Source: Daphnia carinata (lineage: Eukaryota; Arthropoda; Branchiopoda; Diplostraca; Daphniidae). From it: a stretch of DNA of 64,000 nt. Shown here piece after piece: positions 12,169-24,400 of this stretch. Location: assembly GCF_022539665.2 (NCBI RefSeq), contig NC_081336.1, positions 7,602,778 to 7,666,777 of the forward strand, given 5' to 3'. A program made the position numbers and the translations under genes. Numbering within the stretch: position 1 is the first letter of the stretch; each line of letters begins with the position of its first letter. The notes under the pieces were generated by a model. The model was not told the origin of the DNA. It did not search any database and worked only from the letters and a program-made list of their open reading frames with translations.

Positions 12169-14727
12169 CCTTTTTTTTTTAGATTTTCATTCTTCTGAAA
12201 GTTTTAATCGACTATTAGATAACAAAGGGAGAAAAATTTACATACACGTTACGTTTTTGGACGTGAATTCTACATGCTATCAAATCGTTAACATTCTATG
12301 TCCTTTTGCCAGTTCAAATTCTATTTTTATTTGTCTAGAATTTTAAGTTAAAATTTATTTTTATTTAAAAATTTAAAAACCATTAAAAGTACTCAAAAAC
12401 TACAACTAATGTTCTTCTTATTAAAATACTTCAGGTAGCTGCTTAGCCCTAAGAAAAACGTATGGTACCATTTCACCGAAAAGGATTCCAGACAATTCTT
12501 TGTTTCTGGTTGCCCCTTCACTTCTTCTCAGAATTGATGGTTAAAGCTGACAGAAATGGCAATTTTGAGAATGTAAAGCGAGCTTATCCATCAACCTAAA
12601 TCATGTTGTCACTTGTTCTTCAAAGAGCAGTAGAATTACAGTAAAGCAGAGATGATTCTTCTCTGGAGCAAAGGCATTTTAAATGATCAGGTGACATCTA
12701 AAGCCCATGGAGAGTAAGGTTCGTGACGTGCAGTCCATTAAGATCCCGAAACCGTTTTTTTTTTTCCCAGCTCTTTTGTTTATCCTTTTTTTTTTTTCGT
12801 TAGAAAAGAGTAGAACACGTACGTAGCAGACTTTTGCAGCTGGGCGGTCGTGAGGGAGTTGCGTGCCACCGAACGAAACGTCCGATTGAATTACAACACT
12901 CTTGCAGCGTCAACATCTGAGCCAGCACAGTAAGATCCGGTTGCCTCATCCTTGTTTTTATTTCCTATTGTGTCGTGTTCTATTATTTCCCCCCCCCAAA
13001 CGTGCATTGATTGATGGCACATCACACAGCTCTTGTTTGAGAAAAAAGATACCACATCAAAGAAGAAACTTAAGTTGAACCACAACATCCAACTCAATCA
13101 CAGAGAAGTGTCTTTCTTTTTAGTTATGTTTGTAAATTTATTTTGTTTTTACTTCTTCTCGTTTCAGTTTATATATCGAGTAAATATCCCGTCGGCACGA
13201 AAAGGCCCTACATTAATGCAGTCGTGATGAGAAAGGGCAAAAGACACGCGGTCCACGTCGACCGGATCGATCCTTTTGATCCATCCGACGATGTGTGTAC
13301 GTTCAATGCTTTCTCCTAAACATCCGCATCCATTTTTTTTTCTTTTCCTGCTCAAGCCTCTACTCATTCGTGGCTCTTTTCCTCGATAGTTCCAACGGGA
13401 GTATTGATCACCCTTTTTTTCTTTTACATTTGACTCGTTTTCAGACCAAACTCAATTCATCATTAGGTGATTGCAGATCTTGATTGAGAAGGCAGGGGAA
13501 TAAAAAAAAAAAGGAGGAATATCGTTTGGCCATGACGACGGCACGACGACGCATACAAACGTCGAGATGTGACGCATGATACGATGATGGTAAAAAGACG
13601 TGAATAGAATTTTTTGCCTAGATCAAACGCGTTCGTTTCTCGTCAACAGTCACCACCCCCTAACGATCGGCCGATTTCTTCTACTTGACTTTTCAAGGCA
13701 AATAAATGATTGTGGAGTTGGTGTGCCTTTTGAAAGTCGACACAATTTCAAAGAGATTGATATTGTTACAGGCACGCACAAGGAAACCTGGTGAATAGGG
13801 TCAAAATAGTCAAAATGAAAGGCTGGTCTATTATGACGCTTGATGACTCCTCTTTTCTTTTTCAGATACGAGATTGAACGATGTCTAACGAGTGCGATTC
13901 AATTTTATCCATTCGATTTTGTGTTTCTTCCCATCTTTGTTTTCTTGTTTCACGCGTAATCCCGTTCGGCATGCTGATCTACGTTCGGGCACCCAATTAA
14001 ATGGCCTTAAGCTTCAAGTAACGAACACCAGGATTAAACGCAAAAGAAAAAAAAAAAAACGAAGATGAAAATCCTGACAGTCGTTAACGGCGTCCTGGGA
14101 ATCTTTCAATTGGATTTCTTCTTTCCTTTGTTTTCTTTTTAGGTGCATGGGAAGTAAAGCAATATCTGTGGGACCATCTAATCAAAGGGGAATTTCACCA
14201 AACAGGCATCTCTCGTGATCGGTTCCATTTATTCCGTGATGGTGCAAAGCGAAGGGTCGTCGTGATTGGTCACTCTATTGGCTGGTTGTTCATCTCGCCG
14301 GATCTTTTGCGGGCACTTCATAAAAAACGATAGTCTCTTCTTTCACCGCGGAAATTGGTGGATCAAAGGGGGGATGTATCGATTCGTAGGAAGGGGAATA
14401 CATAGAAACCGAATAATTCAGACGTTCGACTTCTCTCCATCACGAGATTTGTTTCGTTTCTCTGCATTTTTTTCGGGGTTGTGTGTCTTGCTCAGTGTGA
14501 GATGAGAATGGACGCAAAATAGGCCGTAATCCGATCCATCTTCAGCGTGATGGACTGTCATATTAGATGCTTGTTTTCTCGCTTTTTTTTTTTCTTTTAG
14601 CTTCACAGCCAATCAATAAAAACCTTTCGGGAATTTAGACAAAGGTCTACTCAGTCGCAACGCCCTTCCCTATGGGCACGGCATTTCCTTGGGCCGATGA
14701 CGGAAGTGGGTCCTTCCCTGTATTATG

Positions 14728-14728
14728 A

Positions 14729-14755
<27 letters not shown>
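14728..14755. repeat. Poly(A) run of 28
   Basis: An uninterrupted A-run outside any exon. It is one of the longest in the window. Confidence 0.9.
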
Positions 14756-14759
<4 letters not shown>

Positions 14760-16424
14760 AAATTCTTCTTCTTTCCAAGCCACTTGAAAACGTAACAAAA
14801 AAAAAAGGGTGCCATAAAAGGCGTCTTGTTATTGCAAATATATTTCTTTAACAGGCTACAGTGAGGATGCACGGTAGTGTCAATGAGTAAAGGTATCAAA
14901 TGAATAGGTCAATTCATAGAGAGATAGAGGGAAAAAAAAAAAAGGAGGAGAGGAAAGACTGCGAGGACAAAATAACGAGAGCAATTGCTATATGTATATA
15001 TATAATCAAGAAAATTAAATGGTGGTTTAAAGCAATCATTTTTGTCATGGTTCGATTCATCCAAATTTCGCCGAGCTGCATACACACATGAAAACGAAAT
15101 TTGCAGCGTAATCTTTTGGATCATACATCATTCTTTTTTTTTTGTTGTCTTCTTATGATCTTCCTGCCGATCGGGGAGGGAACTCACCTGCAGGGCAGAT
15201 CAAGAAACATTTTTTTTTTTTTTCCAGAGATACAAACAAGGATTCTTTTACAAATGGTTAACAGGGAAAGGAATGAAACAGGCAGACAAGGAAGAATTGA
15301 ATTTTTTTCTTTCTAAAGTGTAGAGAGTGCGGGTATCATGAGGAGCAATACAAACAATTTTTTTTTTTGGAAAATAAAAAGAGACACGGGAACATCATTA
15401 TAATAAGGAAAAAGGAGAGGGGAGGGGGGCACTTTTGCATAGATTTGTCCATGATAGACAAATGCTTTTTCGTCGAATTTCTCCGCGTATTTTCAAAATA
15501 TCAAATCAAAATTTTGTTTTCCTTAAACTTGATCATAGTTTTCTTTTGCTCTCGTATTTTTTTTTTTTCTCTCTATCATTTTCAAGGGACGCTTTCAACA
15601 TATTTTTGTTTTCGTCTAACAATGACAAGACAAATGTTTCAATTAGAATCGACTGGATGCATCGCAAGTCTAAGACAAAAACAACCTACGATAATCGATC
15701 AGATGGACAAAAGGAATGGACCAGACGTCCCCAATTAAGAGATAGAAACGCAAAAGGAAAGAACGGTCATCATCGAAATGAGGGATGCCCAACTCACGCG
15801 CATACACACTCACGCACTTATTGTTGCAGTAACACGTGTGACATGGACCACAAAAAAACAAAAACAGTGAGGGAAGATAGGAGAGGTCATGAATCATCGT
15901 CATAACTGACAGTTGAAAATGCACATTTTCCGAATGGGTATCGTTTTTTCTTAATGAAAAAGAACGAGGCAGAGCAAAACACTCGTCGACATTGTATCTC
16001 AAAACAAAAATTGCAAATGGAGAAACAAAAGAAACACAACCGCCAACGCCGTTCATCCACTTCTGATCCAGCAGGTCAAAACGCAAAATCCAAAAAAAAA
16101 TAATAATAAATAAATCGATGGGAATAAAAAAAAAAAAAGAAAATGTGCCACGTTGCCCCACGAATGAATTTTGAACGAAAAAAAAAATTTAGATCATGGA
16201 AGGTCTTCATCAACCGTATTCAACATTGTCTTCAAAGTGGTTCGTTTTATGTTTTGTTCTTCCCTTTCTTTGTTTGATATGACGTTGAGCGGGGACTGAA
16301 GTTTTTTCAAAATAACAAGACCATCCATTCAAAACGGTGCGTAGGTTCCAAATGAATTCACGAAGCGGATCTTTACAATTACAAAAAAAAAAAAAAAAAA
16401 AAAAATTACAAAAAAAAAATGGAT

Positions 16425-17867
16425 TCAAGAGACGATGGTCAGAGTGACAGTTCCCTTGGCGTTCTTGAGCAGAGCGACAGCCTCTTGGTGAGTCTTGCCC
16501 TCAAGGAGCGTCGAATCGACAGCGTGGATCTGGTCGCCCGGCCGCAGTTTCGACTGGGCGGCCGCTCCTCGCTCAAAGACCGTCTTGACGAAGATGGGGA
16601 GGTCGCCCTGTGGGTTGCCGAGTCCGCCGACGATGCTGAAACCCAGTCCGTCGGCTCCTCGCTCCAAAACGATGCGAGTGTAGGTGGGCGCTGACGTCGA
16701 CGAGGTTGGCGTCACAGCCGTCGAAACAGCCGCCGCTATGGGAGCGACGGCCGTGTCGGCGTGCAGCGAGGCGGCGGGCAACGCCGGCACGGGAGGTAAG
16801 GGCGGCGGTGGAGGGGTAGTAGGGGTAGGTACCAACGGCGGGTCGTTGGCCGACGAGGCGGCCGAATGGTTCAACATCAAGGGAAGACTGTCTTCGCGGA
16901 TAGGTGGCGCTGGCGGCAGCAGGTGAGACGGGGCGGGACTTCTGTCGAAGAAAAAAAACAAAAGAAGAACGAACAATTAGGAGGAACGTTGGCAATTAGC
17001 CCCCAAAAAGGGCAAACAGACGGGCACACACACACACACACGCAAACGACTAAACAAAAAGCTCTTTCTTATCGCATCGATACGCTAACAAGCGACATAA
17101 TACAACGTCGTTCGATCGCTATCTCTGTGTGCGTAGGTGTAGGGACAAAATACGTCCTCCTTTTTCTTTGCCCGATTGCGCAACGTCAGCTGGAAACAAA
17201 AGGAGAGTAAAGTAACTAATTAGCGGCTAAATTGGGGTGTGTTTTTTTGTTTTTTTTCGTGCAACGGGGATGACGTTTGGGGCTAAAACACAATCAAGTC
17301 AAATCAACATTCAATAAATGAACACAAGCCGAGCGTTGTACTTTTCACGAACCATGCGCTGATATTTAACGTCACTCTTTTTTTGTTTTTTACCTGGCCG
17401 TGAGAGAGAGAGAGAGTTGAAGACTTATTTATGAATCCTGGACGAAAAGATGAGCAGCGATAAGAATGAAAGTGAAAAACAAAGAGAATGAAATAAGTAC
17501 AACAATCAAATAAGACAATCACGTTGATGGGATCAATCAAGAAATCCAATCTAGGATCGCTTGTTATTTGTTGGTTACTCTTCTTCCCTTGTCCCCCCCC
17601 CCCCCCAACCAAACCCGTCCCTTATCGCAGCCGAACGGCTCGTGTGAAGGGGGACCGAGTTCGTTAACGATCGATGGAAAAAAAAAAGGGATAGGGGCAA
17701 CGAGATTACACGAGGAAAAAAAAAAAAAAAGATACCAAGGATGATTGGGTGGAAACTTACGATTCGGCGGAAGTGGCTGAACGAGGACTGGCGGCTCCGG
17801 CTTTGAGACGGCCCACCTTCAGATCGATCTTGCCCATGGCCGTCTTCAAGATGGCTGCCGCTTGTTC
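16425..17867 (-). other. PDZ scaffold exons 32-33: last PDZ and stop
   Basis: Exons 17867-17761 and 16941-16425. A Pro/Ala-rich linker precedes the final PDZ ([34 protein letters not shown], then [24 protein letters not shown]). It ends TLTIVS at TGA. It aligns with MUPP1 PDZ13, not PDZ12. Confidence 0.92.
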
Positions 17868-20800
17868 CTGCAACAAATCGTTCAAAATCGTTTCAAATAC
17901 AAGAAGACGACCCAATCGAAAGAAAAATTTGCCCGTCTTACCTGCGACGCTGTTCGCAAGTCGTTGCCATTGACGGTCAGGATCTGATCGCCTTGCATGA
18001 GCCGGCCATCAGCTTCTGCGGCTCCGCCTTTCACCTAATGCCACCCCGATTTCGAATTACATTTCCAGCATTCAAAATGGTTTCGAATGTTATTACCACG
18101 TCGGAAATGTAGACGCCGGGACCGTTGCGACGGCCGACGATGCTGAGACCGAGACCACGGCCGGGTTTCTTCAACAGTTCCACTTCGATGATATCGAGCA
18201 TGTCGTCGTCTTTGAGGGAAGTCTCGTCGCGATAGACCATCATCCGGACTTTGGCCGGCGTTTGCCTCAAAACGGCCAACGCCCGACTGTGGGTGATGTT
18301 ACGGAAGCTCTCGCCGTTGACCTCCAGGATTTGGTCTCCGGGCTTGAGCCGCTTGTCTCTAGCGGCCGCGCCGTCCGGGTACACTTCGTGAATCAGAATG
18401 GCTCCCTGGCGTGTTCCAGGTCAACATTTTATTTTATTATTATTTTTTTTTTAATTTCGTCCAAATTTGAGTTCCAAAATCAATTGAAAAAGTAAAGAAA
18501 AAAAAAAAAAAAAAAAAAAGCCGGCACGTACCAAAAGCGTGTCTGATCCGCCGACGATACTCAGTCCGAGTCCCAGTTTGTCCTTGTTGACCTCGATGGT
18601 CGTCTCCTTGCCCGGCTTGACCTCGCAAATGGCCGGATCGGGAAGCGGCTCGTCGGGAGCTTTAGCTAAATTGCCACCGAGAGAACCTTTAGAATGCGAA
18701 GACGGGCCGCCGTGCTGCCTGAGCACCGCTTTGCCCTGATGGCCGCCAGGGCCGCCTGCGGTGCTACCGGCGGCCGCCGTCGGCCCGCTTTTAAAGCCGG
18801 CCGAAGTGGCCGCCACTGAGCCCGCCCTTGCGGAGGGGACGGCCGGAGCGGCCGCCGAGGCGGACGGTAGGAAAGAGGAAGAGGACGAGGAAGCGGACAA
18901 GGAAGGGAGAGGATCGACGGGCGTGGCCGTGGCCACGGTGGACGTCAGCGAATCGCTGACGACGGCCGCGTCGAGCGACGTGGCCGAAATGGCCGCCATC
19001 GAAGGCGAGGGCGACTGCGAGGGCGTGTAGGAGGAAACGGGACGGCCAGACGAAACGCCCGAGGCGTTCAATGGCGACTGCGGAGCCGATTGGCTGGCCG
19101 ACGTCGCCAAATGCACGTCCAGGCCCATCGTTACGGCCGTCGATGGCAACGACGTCGAAGACACATTGTGCAACGCCGAACTCGAATTCAACAGACGGCC
19201 GGCCGAGACGGACGACGGTTTCGGTGCGATCGCCGGTTTCGGCGGCAATTCTGTTTTTTTTTTTTTTTTTTTTTTTTTTTGGAATTTAAATTTAAAACAA
19301 AAAAATGAATTAATCCAAAATTCATTTCGCATTTCAAGTGGCGAAATCTAATTTAGTTAATAAAACTGCGGGTAGATGGCGTTACATGAGATCTCGCTGG
19401 CCTTTTTTAAAAATTATTTTTACGGTTGAATGCTTAACGAGGAGAGTGCATCGTAAGCAACATGCGCATGATGTGCGCCCTAGTTGTATCTTTCATTACA
19501 AACAGCCTCTCTCCCAGCACCCCACAAAAATAAATAAATCAAGCAAAAGGCCACCGAGAGTGCAAGAAGGAAGAAGAAAAACAAAAAAAAAACCGAGTGG
19601 GAGGGAAAGAATAACGATAATAAAAAAGAAAAGTAATTAAGGAACCCCACCAAAAAAAAAAGAGAGAGAAGCCATCACAGAAATGTGAATTAACCAAGAA
19701 ATAAAATGTTATCATGCGAACAAGGCAGAAGGAGAGCAAGGCAAGCATTCGAAAAAGATTTAAAAACCGGAACCAAACATTTCGCAATACTCACATGCAG
19801 ATGAGCTTTGAAAGAATGAAGTGAAAAACGACGAACGGCCCCCAACCAGACCCAGCATTCTCGGTACACACGGAAAAAAAAAAAAAAAAAATAGAGCTCG
19901 TGCACAAATTTGTTGAAGACGGGCATCGTTCGGTTTCGTTTTGATGAGACAGATGGTTTGAAAAAAGAGATGGTGCACGATGAAAAACAACATTAGCATG
20001 CGATAGAAGAGTGGGGATAATGGTTAATCGGGACCACACCCATTCGAAAACATTTGTTTTTGTTTGTTCCAGCAAGAAAAAAAAAAAAAAAAAAAAAAAA
20101 AAGGAAATGAAATGAAATGGAATGGACTTACTTGGCTTGGCATCTTCCTTTTTGGCCGGTTCGCTGGATTTCGGATTGGATACGACGATGGTCAGGATAC
20201 CCTCCGATTTCTTGAGTACCGACGCCGCCTGCAGACAAAACAAAACAAATTACGTGACAATGTAATCACGAATCAAAACAAAAAAAACAAAAACAAAAAA
20301 AAAAGCAAATGTTCCAAAAACATAATGTGGAACGATAGTCATCTCTTGCCAGTGAAAGACGTACCGTATCGTAATCAGCGCCTAGCAGCTCGTCCTTGTT
20401 GACGCAGAGGATCATATCACCGACAGCGAGTCCGGCCTTTTTTTTAAAATTCATTCGATCGAAATGAAATCATTTGCAAAATTCAAAAAAAAAATAATAA
20501 AAATAAAAATACAAAGAGGTGGGTACTTACTTCTTCCGCAACGCTATCCCGCTGAATATCCGAAATGAAGATGCCGCTGCCAACGTCGGCGTGCCGACCT
20601 TCGATGATCATAATGCCCAGTCCAGCCGAGCCCTACAAAAAATAGCGGGGAATGGAACGTTTGAAAATGTTCAAAAAAAAAAAAAAATAAATGTTTTTGT
20701 TGAACCTTTTTGAGAGTGATGATGCGCAAGTTTTTGAAACGAGAGTAGCGCTCTTCGGGCGGCAGCTCTTCCAGAGTGATGGGGAATCGAGTGATTGGCG

Positions 20801-21411
20801 GGACGGCCACTTCTTGTAGGGCGCCTTCTCTCCTCAAGGCAATAATGGTGACGCGGGCGCCGCCGATCGATTTGATGATGGCCGAGGCGTTCAGATGACA
20901 CCGGCCGTGAATGACGTTGCCGTTGACTTCGACCAGCTCGTCCCCTACCTGGAGACGGCCGTCCTTGTAGGCGATGCCGCTCGGATTGAGGCCGCATATG
21001 AATACGGCCATCACGGCACGGTCCTTGTGTCCGGCAAGACTCAGGCCAAGGCTCGTCGTCGACAGACTGCTCCCGCCGGGACCCGCTCGGTCCAGATCCA
21101 CGCGAACAATGTCGCCTTTCAGGTCGCCCCATCTTTTATGGATTTTCTCTGTTCAAAGAAGAAAAGAAGAAAAAAGGAAAATGGATAGAATAAATCAGTG
21201 TTACATCAAACGAAACTCACGACAACAAGAGAACAATGCACAATGCACAAAAAAAAAAAAAAAAAAATGGTCCTGCAGCGTACAAATAAATGGAAGGAGA
21301 GGGCCGTTCTCTTTTTTTTTTTTTTTTTTTTGGCCCAGCTGGTCGCAAGCACTCTACAGGCCATTGAGCAATATGTAATCTTAAATTAAAAGAAATTCTC
21401 AAGTCATTTCA

Positions 21412-21442
<31 letters not shown>

Positions 21443-24400
21443 GAAAAAAAAAAAAAAGATGTCGGATGTGTTTGTGAGGATCAGTTGTAGTTACTGGACT
21501 GAGACAAATTGCCCAGTCAAGAAAAAGGAAGATATAACATCAAGAAACGAGTTGGCAAGACGGCCAAAGAAGAAGAAGACATCATTGAACCCCTTGTCGA
21601 TTATCGATTTATGATTATTATTTTGTGTGTGTGTGTGTGTCTTCGTTCTTGTCTGTGCACACACAAAAGGAATACCCTTCCTTCTTCATTTTTTTTTTTT
21701 TCATCAATATGTACGACGAAGAGGCTTTAGATATACTTTCATCCAGGGACGCACACACACAAAACTGGAACTGCCATGGTACATTTTTTTTTTCCAGTAG
21801 TTAAATGAAGCCCGGAACTTAACGCTACATCGATCCGTACGACAAGCGACATTCATTTTTTTTTTTTTTTAAAGCTTCGAAAAGATTGCAAGCGCAAACA
21901 GGAAAACGAAAAAACGTAGGACAGAAAAAAAAAAAAAAAAAAAAAAAGGCGGTGCCTTCGTTTTATATTTCAGTTTGATTTGATTCTTGGAGTGAACGTC
22001 AAGTAGACAACCACACAAGTTTTTTTTTGTTTGTGACTCGCTTGTTATTGCTGTTGGCTTTTCGCGTAGGATTGGGCATCAGCAAACAAACGTCGTGCAA
22101 TTCTCGTTCTTTTTTTTTTCGATTCAACTCAAAAAAAAAAAACGCCCCCCCCCCGCCGCCCCCTTGAAGAAGAAAAACTTTTATATAGCTTTGAAAAAAA
22201 TCCCTTTTTGTCAAGAGTCAATATACTGCCGTCTCTCAAATTCCAATAATAATAAGCAAAAAAAAAAGAAAAGAAGGGAAAGGAAAACAAACGAAATGGA
22301 AAAAACATTTCCGGTCCGTGTGTTGATATCTGGCACATCTCGGCCCCGACGCGTCTTTTTTTTTTTTTTTTTTTTTTTTTGAGGGACATGATGATCCCGA
22401 CATGAAAATGACATCAAACGTGATTTTGCACTGAAAGAAAATTTTGTGCAGAAATTTTTGTTTTTTTTTTAAAACTGTTTTTGTTTTGTTTTTTTCTTTT
22501 GAAAAATGAAATTTGGTCCAGTTCACGGCGGCCGATTGGACCAGTACAAACGCACGCAGCAACAGCGAACGGGAAATCTAATCATCGTGAGTTGCGATGG
22601 CAAGAATGAATGATAAAAAAAAAAAAAAAAAAAAAGAGAAACCCCCCCCTCCCGAACGTTTTTTCGTTTCATTGCCATCGTATTTTGTGCGTGTGTGTGT
22701 GCATATCAATACAATTCAAATAAAAAGGAAATAAACAAAATCAAATGAAAAAAAAAAAAAAAAAAGTAGGAAAGGAAAGAGAAAAGTCAACGAGGTCGGC
22801 CGTTCTTTTTTTTTTTTTTTTGCTGTCGTCGTCGTTTGCGCTCCTCGCCAATGAATAACGAGGCGGCCCGAAAGCCCTTCATAAAACACGGCGGAAAAAA
22901 AAAAAAAAAATATGGCCATCTCACCCCTTTTTCCCCTCCCTTATTCCACCCAACTCTCATAGAAAACAAAACAAAACAAGCAAACTATTTTTCACGATGG
23001 AGGATAAGAATTTGGCAACGTCTGAAAAACAAGTTCAAGAGCGTTCTATCGAATAGAAACAAGCGAGGACGCCCGTTGTTTTTTTTTTAAGGGGGGGGGG
23101 GGGGGGGGGGGCAGCAAAGCTTTACAATGACGACAACCCTCCCTCCTCCTCCTCTTCTTCCGGACGTGTAAATCGCGTGAGTGGGAGGAGCTATCGTTCA
23201 CGAAACGCCATCACGTTTTTCTACTCCCCTTCAAAAGAATAAAAATAAAAAATACTGGCGACAATCGAGTACAAGACGGAAGGTCCGTGTCAAGATTGGA
23301 TGTGCAACATAGACACACACACACACACACAGCTCCCCCCCCCCCCCCCCCCGCTTTTTTTTTTTTTTTTTTCTACCGGAGGTGATGATTACGATCGGGA
23401 CCCGGAAGACCAGCCAAACCCCCCTCCAAAAAAAAGAGGGAGTCGTGCACAATTTTGAATTCTTATTGCTGAGCGGAGATAATGCAATCAAACATTTAGG
23501 ATGGTCTCTCAGTGAGGTCGGTGCATACCAATGGATGTGAGAGAGACAATATCGATCACAGATATCTCTCTTTTTGTTTTCTACCATTGGCCAATCTGTT
23601 CGAAACGTGTTGGGCATCTTCACGTCTAGCCGCATTGGCACTTTGTAACGATGTTAGTCCCGCCCCCCCCCCCCACCAATTGGCTTCAGATTTTTGGAAC
23701 GTATAAAAATGAAGAAGGAAGGATGTGATTTGAAAGCGAATGTACCTGTGTCACGTTCGGGTGCTTCGAAAATAGTTTCCATGACGAGATTGAACACGCA
23801 ACAGACACGCTGGAACGGCCTCCAATGCCAATCACAAACATTGGCGCATTTTCTTTAATTCATTTCATTAAATCGCACCTGCTCTTTTGTTTTCTTGTTT
23901 TGGCTTCAAACAAACAAACAAAAAAAGGTCTGCCGGCCCCTGACGGGAATATTCAAATCAACTCATTTGCAACAAACACGTCACTGAAACGCACATCACC
24001 TGATTCGCACTGTAATCATCCCAATTGCATTAAACGGGAAGGAAAAAAACAAAACAAAACAAAACAAAATGCGATACGATTCACGTAATGTCAATGTGCG
24101 GAGGATGATTCGGCATCCGCACGGCGGGATCGAGTCCAACCAACTGACTGGGTTGGACTCCCCCTACGGATGAGCAGCTGAACACGAAAGACACGAGATA
24201 GAGAGAGAGAGAGAGAGAGAGAATCGGTGTGAATAAGACACAGCTGCTGGCCGAACCCCCCCACCCCCCTCGTTCCAGCAGGCTTTTACCCCGTTCCGGT
24301 ATTGAACGTCAAGATTGTACGTGTTCTATGGGGCCCAAACGGTTTGAAAAGCCGACGCATGCGCACTCTCTTTTGATCTTCCTTCCTTCTTCGTATCATC

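Larger units (their letters stand above)
11797..16424. other. Gene-poor stretch between NME7 and the PDZ gene
   Basis: About 4.6 kb in which no open frame resembles a known protein. It should hold the NME7 promoter and 5' UTR (near 11.8-12.2 kb) and the 3' UTR of the PDZ gene (below 16,425). Homopolymer runs are common in the right half, including 28 A at 14,728-14,755. I cannot place the 3' end of the PDZ transcript. Confidence 0.55.

Noticed and set aside
18761-19030. Long plus-strand open frames opposite the PDZ-gene exons (also at 16419-16926, 35083-35511, 34287-34595)
   Set aside because: They are antisense shadows of GC-rich coding exons. Their proteins are low-complexity and match no family, while the minus-strand frames give clear PDZ domains with splice sites.
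22000-24000. Assembly gap or mobile element suspected from dense poly(A), poly(T), poly(C) and poly(G) runs
   Set aside because: No target-site duplication, terminal repeat or reverse-transcriptase frame is visible. The runs are spread through many introns and alternate in base, unlike retrotransposon tails.
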